A DNA stretch of 64,000 nucleotides, from contig NZ_FOLP01000001.1 in assembly GCF_900112425.1 (NCBI RefSeq), positions 1,340,082 to 1,404,081 of the forward strand, given 5' to 3'. Numbering within the stretch: the first letter of the stretch is position 1; the number at the start of each line of letters is the position of its first letter. The position numbers were made by a program, and so were the translations under genes. The notes below the pieces were generated by a model, which had not been told where the DNA came from, did not search any database, and saw only the letters and a program-made list of their open reading frames with translations. Below are positions 45,802 through 53,416 of this stretch, one piece after another. The stretch is from Variovorax sp. OK212 (GTDB taxonomy: Bacteria > Pseudomonadota > Gammaproteobacteria > Burkholderiales > Burkholderiaceae_C).

Positions 45802-46608
45802 TCAGGGCATCACTTCAAGGGTGGCCGCGTAGCTCAGGCGGCGCTCCTTGGCTTGCGGCACCGTGGTCTTGCCGTCCTTGGTGCTGGCGTCGAGCCAGTA
45901 CATGCCCGCGGCCGGCCAGGTCACGCTGAACTGTCCCTTGTCGTCGGTCTTGAGCTTGAGCTCCTCGAGCTTGTCGCGGTACTGCGTGTTGCCGGCCGTG
46001 ACGGTCACTTCGAGGTCCTTGGCGGGCTGGCCGTCCAGGAGCAGCGTGAAGGTGGCCTTCTCGCCCTTGGCGAGGTCGGTGGGGCTGCCGGTGGTGATGA
46101 GCTCCAGGCCCTGGCCGATCGGCTTGAGCGCCGAGGGCTTGCCGACCGTCACGAAGGTCTCGATGCGGCCGGACGACTGCGTGATCGCCACGTCCTGCGC
46201 GTCCGCCGGAATTTCCTTGCCGATGGTCTCGGCCGAGCCGCGCGCGCGCTTGTTCTGCCCGGTGGCCTTGTCCTTCCAGCTCGCGAAGGCGCCCGCGTTG
46301 ATCACGGCGATGCGGTACGTGCCTTGCTGCGCCACGCTCACGTCGAACACGTTGCGCAGCTTGAGCTTGGCCTCGCTCTCGGGCTTGACGCTGCTGCCGT
46401 CGGGCGCGGTGATCTGCAGGCCGTCGAGGCGCAGCGGTGCGTGGTTGGCAACGAACAGGTCGTTCGACACCGCGGCGTCGACGCTCACGGTGTCGGCCTT
46501 CGAGAACACGGTGGAAGAGGGCAGCAACCAGGCGTTGTGCGCCTGGGCCAGCGAAGCGGCCGACAGGGCGATGGCGATGGCGGCGGCGCGCAGGGGAAAG
46601 TGGGTCAT
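45802..46608 (-). CDS. DUF4198 periplasmic protein
   Basis: 268 residues with a signal peptide ending SLAQA and a mature start HNAWLLPSST. DUF4198 proteins look like metal-linked or carbohydrate-binding-like beta-rich periplasmic proteins. Late in the sequence there is an Ig-like segment (TDDKGQFSVTWPAAGMYWLDA). The conserved N-terminal histidine of the mature protein could bind metal, which is inference. A good AAGGA site precedes the ATG. It sits in the redox operon between DUF2271 and ApbE. Confidence 0.9.
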   Translation of the reverse strand: MTHFPLRAAAIAIALSAASLAQAHNAWLLPSSTVFSKADTVSVDAAVSNDLFVANHAPLRLDGLQITAPDGSSVKPESEAKLKLRNVFDVSVAQQGTYRIAVINAGAFASWKDKATGQNKRARGSAETIGKEIPADAQDVAITQSSGRIETFVTVGKPSALKPIGQGLELITTGSPTDLAKGEKATFTLLLDGQPAKDLEVTVTAGNTQYRDKLEELKLKTDDKGQFSVTWPAAGMYWLDASTKDGKTTVPQAKERRLSYAATLEVMP

Positions 46609-46672
46609 GGCAGGTCCTTGAATGAACGGGGGCGGTTGGGCAGTCAGGCGGCAGTCGAAGGGTCGATGCGCA

Positions 46673-47206
46673 TCAGGGCTTGAGTTCGAGCTTGATCTCG
46701 CCCAGCTCTTCCTTGCCCGCGGCCGTCGGTTGCGCCGCGGCCGTGGGCGGCCACTGGAAGGGGATGCTCACGACCTCGCGGCCGCCGACTTCGCGCGCGG
46801 CCTCCACCACGAGCTTGTAGGCGCCCGGTGCGAGCTTGGGCATGGCGCCCGTGCCTTCGGTGAAGCTCAGCTGGTGCTTGCCGGCGGGTTTGGTCGCGCC
46901 CGTCACGCCGTCGACCGGCACGGCGAGCTCGCGGCCGCCGCGGCGCCACCACTGGCGCAGGTCCTTGAGCCACTTGGTGCCTTCACCTTCGGGGTTGTTG
47001 GTCTTGGTGCGCACGTCGTACCAGACGGCCAGCGTGCCGGCCACCGAGTTGTCGGCGCGTTCGATCCAGGCGGCCACGTAGGGGCGGTGGTACTCCGAGA
47101 CGTTCAGCCGCGGGATCTCGACGTTGACGGCCAGGCCGGCCGCGAAGGCCGGGGCTGCGAACAGCGCCGACATGGCGAGCGGCGCAAGGGAATAGCGAAC
47201 GTGCAC
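46673..47206 (-). CDS. DUF2271 periplasmic protein with ApbE flavinylation motif
   Basis: 177 residues from a GTG at 47206, with a signal peptide ending near PAFAAG. The DUF2271 core is rich in beta strands (YVAAWIERADNSVAGTLAVWYDVR, WLKDLRQWWRRGGRE). Residues 99-105 read DGVTGAT, the canonical D-x-x-T-G-A-T target of ApbE, which predicts FMN bound at T102. It is therefore probably a periplasmic flavoprotein that accepts electrons from the PepSY membrane protein encoded just upstream. Confidence 0.88.
   Translation of the reverse strand: MHVRYSLAPLAMSALFAAPAFAAGLAVNVEIPRLNVSEYHRPYVAAWIERADNSVAGTLAVWYDVRTKTNNPEGEGTKWLKDLRQWWRRGGRELAVPVDGVTGATKPAGKHQLSFTEGTGAMPKLAPGAYKLVVEAAREVGGREVVSIPFQWPPTAAAQPTAAGKEELGEIKLELKP
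46892..46912 (-). other. predicted FMN attachment motif (DGVTGAT)
   Basis: Seven codons inside the DUF2271 gene spell D-G-V-T-G-A-T, which fits the known flavinylation motif D-x-x-[ST]-G-A-[ST]. The acceptor threonine is T102 (46901-46903). Confidence 0.85.
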
Positions 47207-47241
47207 GGAAACCTCTTTTCCTGAATCGAAGAACCAACGGA

Positions 47242-47886
47242 TCAATGAATGAACAGCAGCGCGAGCAGCACCGGCACCACCAGCCCCATGCCGACCATCG
47301 GCCAGGTGAAGGGGCGGTTGCCCGCGTGCATCTTGAGAATGAACAGGCCGGTGAGCGAGAAGACCAGCGCGGCGCCCGCGAAGATGTCGATGAACCAGCT
47401 CCACGCGGCGCCGGTGTTGCGGCCCTTGTGGAGGTCGTTGAAGTAGGAGAGCCAGCCGCGGTCGGTGCGCTCGTATTCGATCTCGCCGTCGGCCAGGCTC
47501 AGGCGCAGCCAGGCGTCGCCGCCGGGGCGGGGGAGCGAGAGATAGATTTCGTCGTCGGACCACTCGGCGTCGCGCCCGGCGGTGCCGACGTCCCATTGCT
47601 TGTGCACCCAGGCCTGCAGTTCGGCGGGGAGGGGGGCCTTGCCCTTCAGCGCCTTGGCGGCGGGCAGTTGCTTTTCGAGCTGTGTGCGAAGCGGTTCGCC
47701 GATGGCGCCATTCAGCTTCGTGATGGCCGGCTTGGCCTCGATCTGCCCCGCGTGATTGAGCGTGAAGCCGGTCACGCTGAACAGGATCATGCCGATCAGG
47801 CAGATCGCCGAGCTGACCCAATGCCATTCGTGCAGGGTCTTGAGCCAGTAGGCGCGGCGGCGGTTGTCGGAGCGGGCAGCAGTCAT
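47242..47886 (-). CDS. PepSY-associated transmembrane protein
   Basis: 214 residues. A first helix (about 24-45) follows a histidine-rich start with H19, H22 and, at its end, H45. A periplasmic PepSY-like domain with WLRLSLADGEIEYERTDRGWLSYFNDLHKGRNTG comes next, then two further helices near 160-185 and 193-213. The histidines in or near helices could bind heme b, as in related ferric reductase-like proteins. It is the first gene of the redox operon and the likely membrane electron carrier. Confidence 0.88.
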   Translation of the reverse strand: MTAARSDNRRRAYWLKTLHEWHWVSSAICLIGMILFSVTGFTLNHAGQIEAKPAITKLNGAIGEPLRTQLEKQLPAAKALKGKAPLPAELQAWVHKQWDVGTAGRDAEWSDDEIYLSLPRPGGDAWLRLSLADGEIEYERTDRGWLSYFNDLHKGRNTGAAWSWFIDIFAGAALVFSLTGLFILKMHAGNRPFTWPMVGMGLVVPVLLALLFIH

Positions 47887-47913
47887 TGGAGGCGCGGATT
47901 TTATCCGGTCAAA

Positions 47914-47928
47914 TGAGAATGAATGTTA
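47914..47928. promoter_or_regulatory. Fur-box-like site before the redox operon
   Basis: TGAGAAT-G-AATGTTA matches the 7-1-7 iron box of this window (TGAGAAT-N-ATTCTCA) in 11 of 14 arm positions, one arm exact. It lies about 30 bp upstream of the PepSY start codon and overlaps possible promoter boxes (for example AATAAC at 47926-47931 on the minus strand). Confidence 0.6.
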
Positions 47929-47956
47929 TTCGTGGCTGGTTAAGTTACGTAAAGCA

Positions 47957-47982
47957 ATAAAAAACGGGACCGAAGTCCCGTT
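47957..47982 (-). terminator. intrinsic terminator after bfr
   Basis: ACGGGAC-TTCG-GTCCCGT on the minus strand, followed by a T-rich run, 24 bp past the bfr stop codon. Confidence 0.9.
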
Positions 47983-48005
47983 GGATGGCAAGCGCAGGGC
48001 CTGGC

Positions 48006-48482
48006 TTACGCGATCTCGCCCATCTGCGACTGCAGGTAGTTCTGCAGGCCGACGTGGCCGATCAGGTCGATCTGGGTTTCCAGGAAGTCGATGTGCTCTT
48101 CCGTGTCGTCCAGGATCTTTTGCAGCAGGTCGCGCGAGACATAGTCGCGCACCGATTCGCAATGCGCGATGCCGGCCTTGATGGTGGCTTGCGCGCCGGT
48201 TTCGGCGCCGAGGTCGCAGCTCAGAAGCTCGGGCACGTCTTCGCCGATGTTCAGCTTGCCCAGGTCCTGCAGGTTCGGCAGGCCGTCGAGCATGAAGATG
48301 CGGTCCATGAGCCAGTCGGCGTGCTTCATTTCGCCGATCGATTCCTCGTATTCCTTCTTCGCCAGCTTGTCGAAGCCCCAGTGCTTGAGCATGCGGTAGT
48401 GCAGGAAGTACTGGTTGATTGCGGTCAGCTCGTTCTTGAGCTGCGCCTGCAGATGTTCGATGACCTTGGGGTCGCCCTTCAT
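48006..48482 (-). CDS. bfr: Bacterioferritin
   Basis: 158-residue iron-storage protein forming a 24-mer shell with heme between subunits. The heme ligand M52 is present. Ferroxidase ligands E18, E51, H54, E94 and H130 are present by alignment, but the position equivalent to E127 is threonine (DDTEEHID). This may weaken the ferroxidase site or shift the ligand to E128. The start at 48482 (MKGDPKVIEHL) has AAGGAAAA upstream. Bfd is the expected release partner. Confidence 0.95.
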   Translation of the reverse strand: MKGDPKVIEHLQAQLKNELTAINQYFLHYRMLKHWGFDKLAKKEYEESIGEMKHADWLMDRIFMLDGLPNLQDLGKLNIGEDVPELLSCDLGAETGAQATIKAGIAHCESVRDYVSRDLLQKILDDTEEHIDFLETQIDLIGHVGLQNYLQSQMGEIA

Positions 48483-48654
48483 GATCGTTTTCCTTGTTCT
48501 GAAAGAGGGGATTGTCCGGGGGCTCGCAGGGCCCGCGCAAGCATTCCCCTGCGCAGCCGGTCTGCATGCGTACGAGGGTGATAGGCGTTCGTATTCGGGC
48601 AAGCCGCGAAGGCATCGGCGCCTTTGTTTTTCATAGGCCGCACCGATGCAATCG

Positions 48655-48669
48655 ATAGTTCATTGCTAT
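48655..48669. promoter_or_regulatory. OxyR-like half site before ahpC
   Basis: ATAG-N7-CTAT, the OxyR half-operator, is exact and part of a longer palindrome GATAG-N7-CTATC. The second pair expected further downstream is degenerate. It sits just upstream of the predicted -35 region, with TATACT at 48691-48696 as -10. Peroxide induction of ahpC is expected. Confidence 0.6.
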
Positions 48670-48744
48670 CAAAATGTCTTATTTGGTAGCTATACTCATG
48701 GCTCGCACTTATTTTTGTCCACCCGCAGCATCCAAGGAATCACC

Positions 48745-49308
48745 ATGTCCCTGATCAACACCCAAGTCCAGCCCTTCAAGACCCAGGCCTACCTCAACGG
48801 CAAGTTCATCGATGTGTCCGACGAGACGCTCAAGGGCAAATGGTCCGTGCTGATCTTCATGCCCGCGGCCTTCACCTTCAACTGCCCGACCGAAGTCGAA
48901 GACGCGGCCGACAACTACCCCGAGTTCCAGAAGCTGGGTGCCGAGGTCTACATCGTGACCACCGACACGCACTTCTCGCACAAGGTCTGGCACGACACCT
49001 CGCCGGCCGTCGGCAAGGCCAAGTTCCCGCTGGTGGGCGACCCGACCCACACGCTGACCAACGCTTTCGGCGTGCACATCCCTGAAGAAGGCCTGGCGCT
49101 GCGCGGCACCTTCGTGATCAACCCCGACGGCATCATCAAGACCGCCGAAGTGCACTCCAACGAAATCGCCCGCGACGTCAAGGAAACCCTGCGCAAGCTC
49201 AAGGCAGCGGTCTACACCGCCGCCCACCCGAACGAAGTCTGCCCCGCAAAGTGGAATGATGGCGACAAGACCATCGCTCCGTCGTTCGACCTCGTCGGCA
49301 AGATCTAA
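48745..49308 (+). CDS. ahpC: Alkyl hydroperoxide reductase AhpC (2-Cys peroxiredoxin)
   Basis: 187-residue peroxiredoxin that reduces H2O2 and organic peroxides. The peroxidatic cysteine is C47 in FTFNCPTE and the resolving cysteine C166 in EVCPAKW. The usual V before C47 is replaced by N. The start at 48745 (MSLINTQVQPFK) is the standard AhpC start. It is followed by a terminator and then ahpF. Confidence 0.97.
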   Translation: MSLINTQVQPFKTQAYLNGKFIDVSDETLKGKWSVLIFMPAAFTFNCPTEVEDAADNYPEFQKLGAEVYIVTTDTHFSHKVWHDTSPAVGKAKFPLVGDPTHTLTNAFGVHIPEEGLALRGTFVINPDGIIKTAEVHSNEIARDVKETLRKLKAAVYTAAHPNEVCPAKWNDGDKTIAPSFDLVGKI

Positions 49309-49325
49309 GCAGCGCCCCGCGCGAA

Positions 49326-49359
49326 AGCCCGGGCGCTCACGAGGCCCCCGGGCTTTTTT
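49326..49359 (+). terminator. intrinsic terminator between ahpC and ahpF
   Basis: GCCCGGG and CCCGGGC with a 13-base loop, followed by six T. It should reduce read-through into ahpF and so set a high ahpC:ahpF ratio. Confidence 0.85.
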
Positions 49360-49401
49360 GTCCCCAGTTGATAGTTTTCAGTTATCGAAAGAGAGTCCCT
49401 C

Positions 49402-50970
49402 ATGCTCGACGCCAACACCAAAGCCCAATTGAAGAGTTACCTCGACCGCGCCACGCAGCCGATCGAGATCGTCGCCTCGCTCGACGACAGCAAGGCCTCG
49501 GGCGAGGTGCTGTCGCTGCTGAAGGACGTGGCCGAATCATCTGCGCTGGTCAAGCTGACCGAAAGCCGCGACGACAACCACCGCAAGCCCTCGTTCTCGG
49601 TCAACCGCCCGAGCGAAAACCACGGCCCGCGCTTTGCCGGCCTGCCGATGGGCCATGAATTCACGTCGCTGATCCTTGCGTTGCTGCAGATCGGCGGCTA
49701 TCCCCCGAAGGTCGAGCAGGTTGTGCTCGACCAGATCAAGGCGCTCGACGGCGACTTCGAGTTCGAGATCTACGTCTCGCTCACCTGCCACAACTGCCCC
49801 GACGTGGTCCAGGCGCTGAACCTGATGGCGGTGCAGAACCCGCGCATCCGCACCACCATGATCGAAGGCGGCACCTTCCAGGACGAAGTGAAGGAACGCC
49901 AGGTCATGGCCGTGCCCACCGTGTTCCTGAACGGCACCGAGTTCGGCCAGGGCCGCATGAGCCTCGAGGAGATCCTCGCCAAGCTCGACAACAGCGGCGT
50001 CGAGCGTGAAGCCAAGAAGATCGCCGGCAAGGACCCGTTCGACGTGCTGATCGTCGGCGGCGGTCCCGCGGGCGCCGCAGCTGCCGTGTATGCCGCACGC
50101 AAGGGCATCCGCACCGGCGTGGCTTCGGAGCGCTTTGGCGGCCAGGTGCTGGACACCATGGGCATCGAGAACTTCATTTCGATCAAGGAAACCGAAGGAC
50201 CGAAGTTCGCCCATGCGCTCGAAGAGCACGTGCGCGACTACGAGGTCGACATCATGAACCTGCAGCGCGCCAAGGCCCTCGTGCCGAATGCGGGGCCGGG
50301 CAGCGACCTGATCGAAGTGCAGCTCGAAAGCGGCGCCTCGCTCAAGAGCAAGACCGTCATCATCTCGACCGGCGCGCGCTGGCGGAACATCAACGTGCCC
50401 GGCGAGCACGAGTTCAAGAACAAGGGCGTGGCGTACTGCCCGCACTGCGACGGACCGCTGTTCAAGGGCAAGCGCGTCGCGGTGGTCGGCGGCGGCAACT
50501 CGGGCGTCGAAGCGGCAATCGACCTGGCCGGCATCGTGGGCCATGTCACGCTGATCGAGTTCGACACGCAGTTGCGTGCCGACGCCGTGCTGCAGCGCAA
50601 GCTGCGCAGCCTGAAGAACGTCGACATCTTCACCAACGCGCAGACCACCGAGATCACCGGCGACCAGAAGGTCAACGGCCTGGTCTACAAGGACCGCGCA
50701 ACGGGCGAGTTGAAGAAGGTCGAGCTCGAGGGCGTGTTCATCCAGATCGGCCTGGTGCCCAACACCGACTGGCTCAAGGGCACGGTGGAGCTGTCGAAGC
50801 ACGGCGAGATCGTCGTGGACGCGCGCGGCCAGACCTCGGTGCCTGGCGTGTTCGCGGCGGGTGACGCCACCACCGTGCCGTTCAAGCAGATCATCATCGC
50901 GGCCGGCGACGGCGCGAAGGCGGCGCTCGGTGCGTTCGACCACCTGATCCGCACATCGGCCCCGGCGTAA
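49402..50970 (+). CDS. ahpF: Alkyl hydroperoxide reductase subunit F
   Basis: 522-residue flavoprotein disulfide reductase that recharges AhpC with NAD(P)H electrons. The N-terminal tandem thioredoxin-fold domain has the redox pair in TCHNCPD. The C-terminal part has an FAD motif [17 protein letters not shown] and the redox pair in CPHCDGPLF, with a second dinucleotide motif [10 protein letters not shown]. The start at 49402 has GAAAGAGAG upstream. Confidence 0.96.
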   Translation: MLDANTKAQLKSYLDRATQPIEIVASLDDSKASGEVLSLLKDVAESSALVKLTESRDDNHRKPSFSVNRPSENHGPRFAGLPMGHEFTSLILALLQIGGYPPKVEQVVLDQIKALDGDFEFEIYVSLTCHNCPDVVQALNLMAVQNPRIRTTMIEGGTFQDEVKERQVMAVPTVFLNGTEFGQGRMSLEEILAKLDNSGVEREAKKIAGKDPFDVLIVGGGPAGAAAAVYAARKGIRTGVASERFGGQVLDTMGIENFISIKETEGPKFAHALEEHVRDYEVDIMNLQRAKALVPNAGPGSDLIEVQLESGASLKSKTVIISTGARWRNINVPGEHEFKNKGVAYCPHCDGPLFKGKRVAVVGGGNSGVEAAIDLAGIVGHVTLIEFDTQLRADAVLQRKLRSLKNVDIFTNAQTTEITGDQKVNGLVYKDRATGELKKVELEGVFIQIGLVPNTDWLKGTVELSKHGEIVVDARGQTSVPGVFAAGDATTVPFKQIIIAAGDGAKAALGAFDHLIRTSAPA

Positions 50971-50982
50971 GTAAGCCTAAAG

Positions 50983-51012
50983 TTGCTCAGTTGAGAATTA
51001 TTCTCATACAAT
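50983..51012 (+). promoter_or_regulatory. predicted promoter of the heme receptor operon
   Basis: TTGCTC (50983-50988) and TACAAT (51007-51012) with 18-bp spacing. The perfect Fur palindrome fills the spacer. This predicts a leader of about 110 nt before the GTG at 51130. Confidence 0.65.
50992..51006. promoter_or_regulatory. Perfect Fur box of the heme receptor operon
   Basis: TGAGAATTATTCTCA is a perfect 7-1-7 palindrome. It lies exactly between the predicted -35 and -10 boxes, so iron-bound Fur should shut off the receptor and hmuSTUV. Confidence 0.9.
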
Positions 51013-51085
51013 AAAAGGCTTGGGCCGAACCCGTTTCCGGTCCCTCACCGCCAGCCAGGTCGGCCCGCGCAGACGCCTGCGCCCG

Positions 51086-51128
51086 AAGGTCCAGCAAGCA
51101 GTTTTTCAACTGTTTCCTGGACCTTTTT
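51086..51128 (+). terminator. Terminator-like hairpin abutting the heme receptor start codon
   Basis: Arms AAGGTCCAG (51086-51094) and CTGGACCTT (51117-51125) pair perfectly, and the stem continues inward through AAG/TTT and CAGTT/AACTG with one C-C mismatch, closing on loop TTTC. A T run (51124-51128) follows, and the GTG start codon begins at 51130. The only ribosome-site-like GGA (51119-51121) lies inside the stem. It may end ahpF transcripts, attenuate the receptor mRNA, or hide its ribosome site. Confidence 0.7.
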
Positions 51129-51129
51129 C

Positions 51130-53379
51130 GTGGCCACCAAAAACACCCCTTGTGCTGCTGTTCGCGCTGCCGTTCGCCCTGGTTTTCGCCTTGCCCTCCT
51201 GCCGTGCCTGATCGCCTCCGGGCTCGGCCTCGCGGCCCCCTCGTGGGCCCAGCGCGTCGCGGCGCTCAATGAAGTGGTGGTGAGCGGTTCGCGCTCCGAG
51301 CAGGCGAGGGACGACCTCGCGGTGAGCACCGAAGTCATCGGCCGCGACGACATCGAGTCCAGGCAGATCACCGACATCCGCGACGCCGTGCGCGACCTGC
51401 CCAACGTGTCGGTCAAGCGCGCCCCCGCGCGCTTCGGCCTGGCGCAGGGCAACACCGGGCGCGACGGCAACGCCGGCTTCAACATCCGCGGCCTCGACGG
51501 CAATCGCGTGCTGATGCTGACCGACGGCATCCGCACGCCGCGCAGCTATGTGTTCAGCGCCAACGCGTTCGGGCGCGACTACTTCGACCTCAGCCTGGTC
51601 GAGCGCATCGAGATCATCAAGGGCCCGGCCTCCGCGCTCTACGGTTCAGACGGCCTTGCGGGCCTGGTCAACTTCATCACGCGCGATCCGTCGTCGTACC
51701 TGCGCGACGGCAAGACCTTCGGCGGCAGCGCCAACGTCGGCTACAGCGGCGACGACAACGGCACGCACGGCGGCGTCACGCTCGCGGGCAAGGCCAATGA
51801 CACGCTGCAGTGGCTCATCTCGGCCAACATGGGCCGCTCCAGCGCGCTGGAGAACATGGGCAGCAACAACGCGGCCAACGTCGAGCGCACCACGCCCAAC
51901 CCGCAGCGCGACCGCAACAAGGCGTTGCTGGCCAAGGTCACCCTCACGCCCAACGCCGACCAGCGCCACGGCTTCACCTTCGAGCACGTCGACAAGACGG
52001 CCCGCTACGACCTGCTGTCGGGCGTCGCCAAGCCGCCTTATGCTTCCACCTCGGTCGTCGGCCTGAACGCGAAGACCGACCTGCAGCGCGACCGCTTCAC
52101 CTACGACGGCCGCCTGCGCCTGAACTCCGTCATGGCCGACAGCCTGCTGGCCGTGGTGAGCTACCAGAAGGCAAAGTCGCGCGAGTTCATCTACGAAGAC
52201 CGCTACACCGCCGCCGACCGCACGCGCGACGTCACCTACGACGAGAGCACCTGGCAGCTCGGCCTGCAGGCCGACAAGATGGTGCGCATGGGGCCGGACA
52301 TGGGAGGGTGGGCCCAGAAGATCACCTACGGCTTCGACTACACGCGCACCAACGTCGAGAACCTGCAGACCGGGCTGGTGCCGCCGGCCGGCGAGAGCTA
52401 TCCGCTCAAGCGCTTCCCCGACACGCGCGAGAGCTCGTCCGCCTTCTACGTGCAGGACGAGTTCATCCACGACCGCTGGAGCATCACGCCCGGCATTCGC
52501 TTCGACCACTTCTCGCTCGATGCGAAGCAGGCCGGCTTCGGCGCGCAGGCCGTGTCGCTGTCGGGCTCCGCGGTGTCGCCCAAGCTGGGCGTGCTGTTTC
52601 GCGCCACGCCGCAATGGAGCGTGTACGGCAACTACGCCTCGGGCTTCAAGGCGCCCAACGCGTTCCAGGTGAACAACTTCTTCGAGAACGTGATCTCGGG
52701 CTACAAGACCATTCCCAACCCGAACCTCAAGCCCGAGAAGAGCCAGAACATCGAGCTGGGCCTGCGCGTGCGCACCGGCATCCTGAGCTTCGACGTGGCC
52801 GCCTTCACCGGCGACTACAAGGACCTGATCGAGAACGACCGCCAGGTGGGCGGCGTGTTCGGCTCGCGCACCAATCCGGCGACTTTCCAGTCGGTGAACA
52901 TCGGCCGCGCGCGCATCAGCGGCTTCGAGATCAAGGGCGAGCTCGACTTCACCGACAACGGCAACGGTTTTTCCGTGCCCTTCGCCTACGGCCAGACGCG
53001 CGGGCGCGACCGCACCAACAACCGGCCGCTGAATTCGATCGATCCGAGCAAGGCCAGCGTGGGCATCAAGTACCAGGCGCCGGTGTGGAACGTGAGCCTG
53101 AGCGCGGTGAACCACGCGCGCAAGAAATGGTCCGACATCGACGCCACCGAAGTCACGGCCGGCACCCAGTTCCAGACGCCCGCGGCCACCACCTTCGACC
53201 TGGGCGCGCAGTGGCGCATCCGCAAGGACCTGCGCCTGAACGCCTCGGTCACCAACCTCACCAACAAGCGCTACTGGATGTGGAGCGACGTGCGCGGCCT
53301 GGCCTCGACCTCGACCGTCCGCGACGCCTACACCCAGCCGGGGCGCAGCTTCAACGTGTCGCTCGTGGCGGACTTCTGA
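51130..53379 (+). CDS. hmuR: TonB-dependent heme/hemoglobin receptor
   Basis: 749-residue outer-membrane receptor. A signal peptide ends near APSWAQ at residues 36-41. The plug domain runs from LNEVVVSGSR, with RDGNAGFNIRGLDGNRVLMLTDG and IEIIKGPASALYGSDGLAGLVNF. The barrel has GFKAPN and NPNLKPE, which match the FRAP and NPNL motifs of heme receptors. The start is GTG at 51130; no other start precedes the signal peptide. It is followed by hmuSTUV in one operon. Confidence 0.93.
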   Translation: MATKNTPCAAVRAAVRPGFRLALLPCLIASGLGLAAPSWAQRVAALNEVVVSGSRSEQARDDLAVSTEVIGRDDIESRQITDIRDAVRDLPNVSVKRAPARFGLAQGNTGRDGNAGFNIRGLDGNRVLMLTDGIRTPRSYVFSANAFGRDYFDLSLVERIEIIKGPASALYGSDGLAGLVNFITRDPSSYLRDGKTFGGSANVGYSGDDNGTHGGVTLAGKANDTLQWLISANMGRSSALENMGSNNAANVERTTPNPQRDRNKALLAKVTLTPNADQRHGFTFEHVDKTARYDLLSGVAKPPYASTSVVGLNAKTDLQRDRFTYDGRLRLNSVMADSLLAVVSYQKAKSREFIYEDRYTAADRTRDVTYDESTWQLGLQADKMVRMGPDMGGWAQKITYGFDYTRTNVENLQTGLVPPAGESYPLKRFPDTRESSSAFYVQDEFIHDRWSITPGIRFDHFSLDAKQAGFGAQAVSLSGSAVSPKLGVLFRATPQWSVYGNYASGFKAPNAFQVNNFFENVISGYKTIPNPNLKPEKSQNIELGLRVRTGILSFDVAAFTGDYKDLIENDRQVGGVFGSRTNPATFQSVNIGRARISGFEIKGELDFTDNGNGFSVPFAYGQTRGRDRTNNRPLNSIDPSKASVGIKYQAPVWNVSLSAVNHARKKWSDIDATEVTAGTQFQTPAATTFDLGAQWRIRKDLRLNASVTNLTNKRYWMWSDVRGLASTSTVRDAYTQPGRSFNVSLVADF

Positions 53380-53416
53380 CCCCGGCGAACCGCCGATTGC
53401 ACACCAAGGAAAACCG

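Noticed and set aside
51020-51211. A 63-codon plus-strand frame in the heme receptor leader
   Set aside because: It has basic low-complexity sequence, overlaps the receptor start in another frame and has no ribosome site. Kept only as a reminder that a leader peptide is not excluded.
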